Shown here one piece after another: positions 12,526 to 14,511 of a DNA stretch of 14,511 nucleotides (its first letter is position 1; every line of letters starts with the position of its first letter). Origin of the DNA: Ruminococcaceae bacterium UBA4306 (GTDB taxonomy: Bacteria; Bacillota; Clostridia; Oscillospirales; Acutalibacteraceae); the NCBI GenBank assembly GCA_002394725.1, contig DGUQ01000192.1, positions 1 through 14,511 of the forward strand, in the 5' to 3' direction. A program made the position numbers and the translations under genes. The notes under the pieces are model-generated. The model ran no database searches. It worked only from the letters and a program-made list of their open reading frames with translations, and was not told the DNA's origin.

Positions 12526-14286
12526 ATGAAATCAATTATGAGACATTTTACTAAGCGCGACTGGCTCGCCACCGCAGGCGCGGTGGTGCTGATCGCGCTG
12601 TCCGTCTGGCTGGAGCTCTTGATGCCCGACTACATGAAGGACATCACCGAGCTGCTGATCACGCCCGGCTCCACTGTGCCCGACATCCTGTGGGCAGGCG
12701 GCAAAATGCTGCTGTGCGCGCTGGCGAGTCTGGTGGTCAGCGTACTGGTCACGGTGATCGCTGGCTATCTTGCCGCGAACTACTCGTTCAATGTGCGCGC
12801 AAAGCTGTATGACGCGGTCGAGGGCTTCTCGATGGCGGAGATCAACCGCTTCTCCACCGCCTCGCTGATCACGCGCTCCACCAACGATATCACACAGGTG
12901 CAGACCATCATCGTGTTCGGTCTGTTTGTCATCGTGCGCGCGCCGCTGATGGCGGTGCTGGCGATCGGGAAGATCGCCGACCACAGCTCCGAGTGGACGA
13001 TCTCGGCAGGCGTCGCCGTGGTGCTGGTCATCATCGTTCTGGCGTTCTGCTTTATCTTCGCGCATCCGCTGTTCAAGCGCATCCAGACCCTGACCGACAA
13101 CATCAACCGCATCACCCGTGAGAACCTGACGGGTCTGCGCGTGGTACGCGCCTACAACGCCGAAAGCTACCAGAAGAACAAGTTCGAGCAGGCGAACAAG
13201 GACCTGACAAACAACAATATGAAGGCGCACCGCATTATGTCGATCATGATGCCGTCGATGATGCTGATCATGAACGGAATGAGCCTGGTCGTCTACTGGA
13301 TCGGCGCCTATCTGATCGACGGCGCGCCGCTGATGGAAAAGGGTCAGCTCTTCCTCGACATGACCGTATTCTCGCAGTACGCGCTGATGGTCATCATGGC
13401 GTTCATGATGCTGAACATGATCTTCATCATGGGACCGCGTTCCCTCGTTGCCGCCAAGCGTATCAACGAGGTCATCGATACCAAAAGCTCCGTCACCGAC
13501 GGCAAGGGCGTGGATCACACCGATACCGTCGGCGAGATCGAATTCAAAAACGTCAGCTTCAAATACCCCGACGCGGCGGATTATGTGCTCAAGGATATCA
13601 GCTTCACCGCCAAAAAGGGTGAGACTGTCGCGATCATCGGCTCGACCGGCTGCGGTAAATCCACGATGATCAATCTCATTCCGCGCTTTTATGACGCTTC
13701 TGAGGGCGAGGTGCTGGTGGACGGCGTGAACGTCAAGGACTACACGCTCGAGCAGCTCCACAACAAGATCGGCTATGTGCCGCAGCGAGCGGTGCTTTTA
13801 GCCGGAACGATCAACACCAACATCGCGATGGGCGACAACGGCACCGAGGGCTATACGCAGGAGGACGTTATCCGTGCCGCCGAGATCGCGCAGGCGAAGG
13901 ACTATATCGAAAATTACTCCGACGGCTACGAGCACCCTGTCGCGCAGGGCGGCTCTAACCTTTCCGGCGGACAGAAGCAGCGCGTCTGTATCGCGCGCGC
14001 CGTCTGCCGCAAGCCCGAGATCCTGATCTTTGACGACAGCTTCTCGGCGCTCGACTACAAAACCGACCGCGAGCTGCGAGAGTCTCTGAAGAAGGAGACC
14101 GCCGGCACGACCAATATCATCGTCGCGCAGCGTATCGGCACCATCAAGGACGCTGACAAGATCATCGTCCTCGACGAGGGCAGGATCGCCGCGATCGGCA
14201 AGCACAAGGAGCTGCTCAAGACCTGTCAGATCTATCACGAGATCGGACTGTCACAGCTCGGAGAGGAGGAGTTGAACAATGTCTGA
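12526..14286 (+). CDS. ABC exporter half-transporter with a degenerate ATP site (heterodimer subunit 1)
   Basis: This 586-residue protein fuses a type-IV exporter membrane domain (about 1-320, six helices) to an ATPase domain (about 340-586). Walker A is GSTGCGKST (372-380), the signature is LSGGQ (479-483) and Walker B ends in FDDS, with Asp504 where the catalytic Glu normally is. The switch-loop His is replaced by Gln535 (VAQRIGTI). This Asp/Gln pair is the known hallmark of the non-hydrolytic site subunit of heterodimeric exporters such as TM287/288, LmrCD and BmrCD, so the protein should work with the next gene's product. The ATG at 12526 has GAAGGG six bases upstream; the in-frame TTG at 12520 abuts that site and is unlikely. 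It overlaps the next gene by eight bases. Substrate unknown: drugs, lipids or peptides are all possible. Confidence 0.94.
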   Translation: MKSIMRHFTKRDWLATAGAVVLIALSVWLELLMPDYMKDITELLITPGSTVPDILWAGGKMLLCALASLVVSVLVTVIAGYLAANYSFNVRAKLYDAVEGFSMAEINRFSTASLITRSTNDITQVQTIIVFGLFVIVRAPLMAVLAIGKIADHSSEWTISAGVAVVLVIIVLAFCFIFAHPLFKRIQTLTDNINRITRENLTGLRVVRAYNAESYQKNKFEQANKDLTNNNMKAHRIMSIMMPSMMLIMNGMSLVVYWIGAYLIDGAPLMEKGQLFLDMTVFSQYALMVIMAFMMLNMIFIMGPRSLVAAKRINEVIDTKSSVTDGKGVDHTDTVGEIEFKNVSFKYPDAADYVLKDISFTAKKGETVAIIGSTGCGKSTMINLIPRFYDASEGEVLVDGVNVKDYTLEQLHNKIGYVPQRAVLLAGTINTNIAMGDNGTEGYTQEDVIRAAEIAQAKDYIENYSDGYEHPVAQGGSNLSGGQKQRVCIARAVCRKPEILIFDDSFSALDYKTDRELRESLKKETAGTTNIIVAQRIGTIKDADKIIVLDEGRIAAIGKHKELLKTCQIYHEIGLSQLGEEELNNV

Positions 14287-14511
14287 GAACAAGACCCCCT
14301 CTACCGAAAAGGTATATATCAAAAAGCAGCGTGAGGCGCTGATCGGTATCGACAGCAAGCGGCCGCAGGCAAGAAAGGGCATGGGCGGCCCGAGAGGCGT
14401 CGTCACCGAAAAATCGGATAACTTCGGTGCTTCGTGGAAGAAGCTGCTCGATTACGCCAAGCCCCAGATGCCGGCGATCATCGTCGCGATGACCTGCGCC
14501 GTCATCGGCAC
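14279..14511 (+). CDS. ABC exporter half-transporter, partner subunit (5' part, cut by window end)
   Basis: The frame starts at an ATG that overlaps the previous stop (ATGTCTGA) and stays open to the window edge, giving 77 codons. AGGAGGAG about seven bases upstream supports the start. The product begins MSENKTPSTEK, continues with a charged, Gly-rich cytosolic tail including KGMGGPRG, and reaches the start of a first membrane helix (MPAIIVAMTCAVIG). A long basic N-terminal tail before the first helix is typical of the catalytic partner in heterodimeric Firmicutes exporters. Its ATPase domain lies outside the window, so the expected canonical Glu and His cannot be checked here. Eight-base overlap suggests translational coupling and equal amounts of both subunits. 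Confidence 0.88.
   Translation, partial: MSENKTPSTEKVYIKKQREALIGIDSKRPQARKGMGGPRGVVTEKSDNFGASWKKLLDYAKPQMPAIIVAMTCAVIG

Noticed and set aside
12532..13761. Long minus-strand open frame (409 codons) opposite the ABC exporter gene
   Set aside because: It is an antisense shadow rich in His, Asp and Arg, with no motif or ribosome site; the plus-strand protein is unmistakable.
1..14511. c-di-GMP riboswitch, CRISPR array, transposon ends, tRNA or rRNA
   Set aside because: I looked through the intergenic regions on both strands and saw no riboswitch core, regularly spaced repeats, transposase or tRNA-like fold.

Overview
The window looks like a chromosomal segment from a low-to-moderate GC Gram-positive of the class Clostridia, probably Ruminococcus-like (Oscillospiraceae). 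The clues are sigma-A type promoters with 17-base spacers, strong GGAGG ribosome sites, a surface protein ending in an SPKTA-type sorting signal, a sodium-type membrane pyrophosphatase and a paired ABC exporter. The taxonomic placement is inference from protein style, not from a marker gene. No rRNA, tRNA, CRISPR array, transposase or phage gene was seen.

Left half (about 100-8160) is a cyclic-di-GMP signalling cluster. On the minus strand lie a membrane GGDEF diguanylate cyclase (147-1256) with its own promoter, then a two-gene operon read leftward from 5246: a response-regulator-type EAL phosphodiesterase with a dead GGDEF domain (3516-5246), overlapping by 23 bases a membrane HD-GYP phosphodiesterase with a transporter-like N-terminus and a Cache-like sensor (1418-3538). 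A divergent regulatory region (5247-5558) separates this operon from a plus-strand PAS-GGDEF*-EAL-PAS-PAS protein (5559-8102). The set holds one predicted synthase and three predicted hydrolases of two chemical classes (EAL makes pGpG; HD-GYP can go on to GMP). A strong bidirectional terminator (8129-8163) closes the cluster.

Right half holds independent units, each with a recognisable promoter or terminator: a zinc-type macrodomain ADP-ribosylhydrolase (8174-8956, minus), a potassium-dependent and probably sodium-pumping membrane pyrophosphatase (9098-11230, minus) with a roughly 140-base structured leader, a secreted acidic wall-anchored protein with an SPKTA motif (11629-12333, minus), and the first subunit of a heterodimeric ABC exporter with a degenerate ATP site (12526-14286, plus), which overlaps the start of its partner subunit (14279 to window end).

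The most interesting material is the domain layout and operon coupling of the c-di-GMP enzymes, the transporter-like sensor fused to HD-GYP, and the orphan zinc macrodomain. Nothing here amounts to a clearly undescribed multi-gene defence or mobile system.
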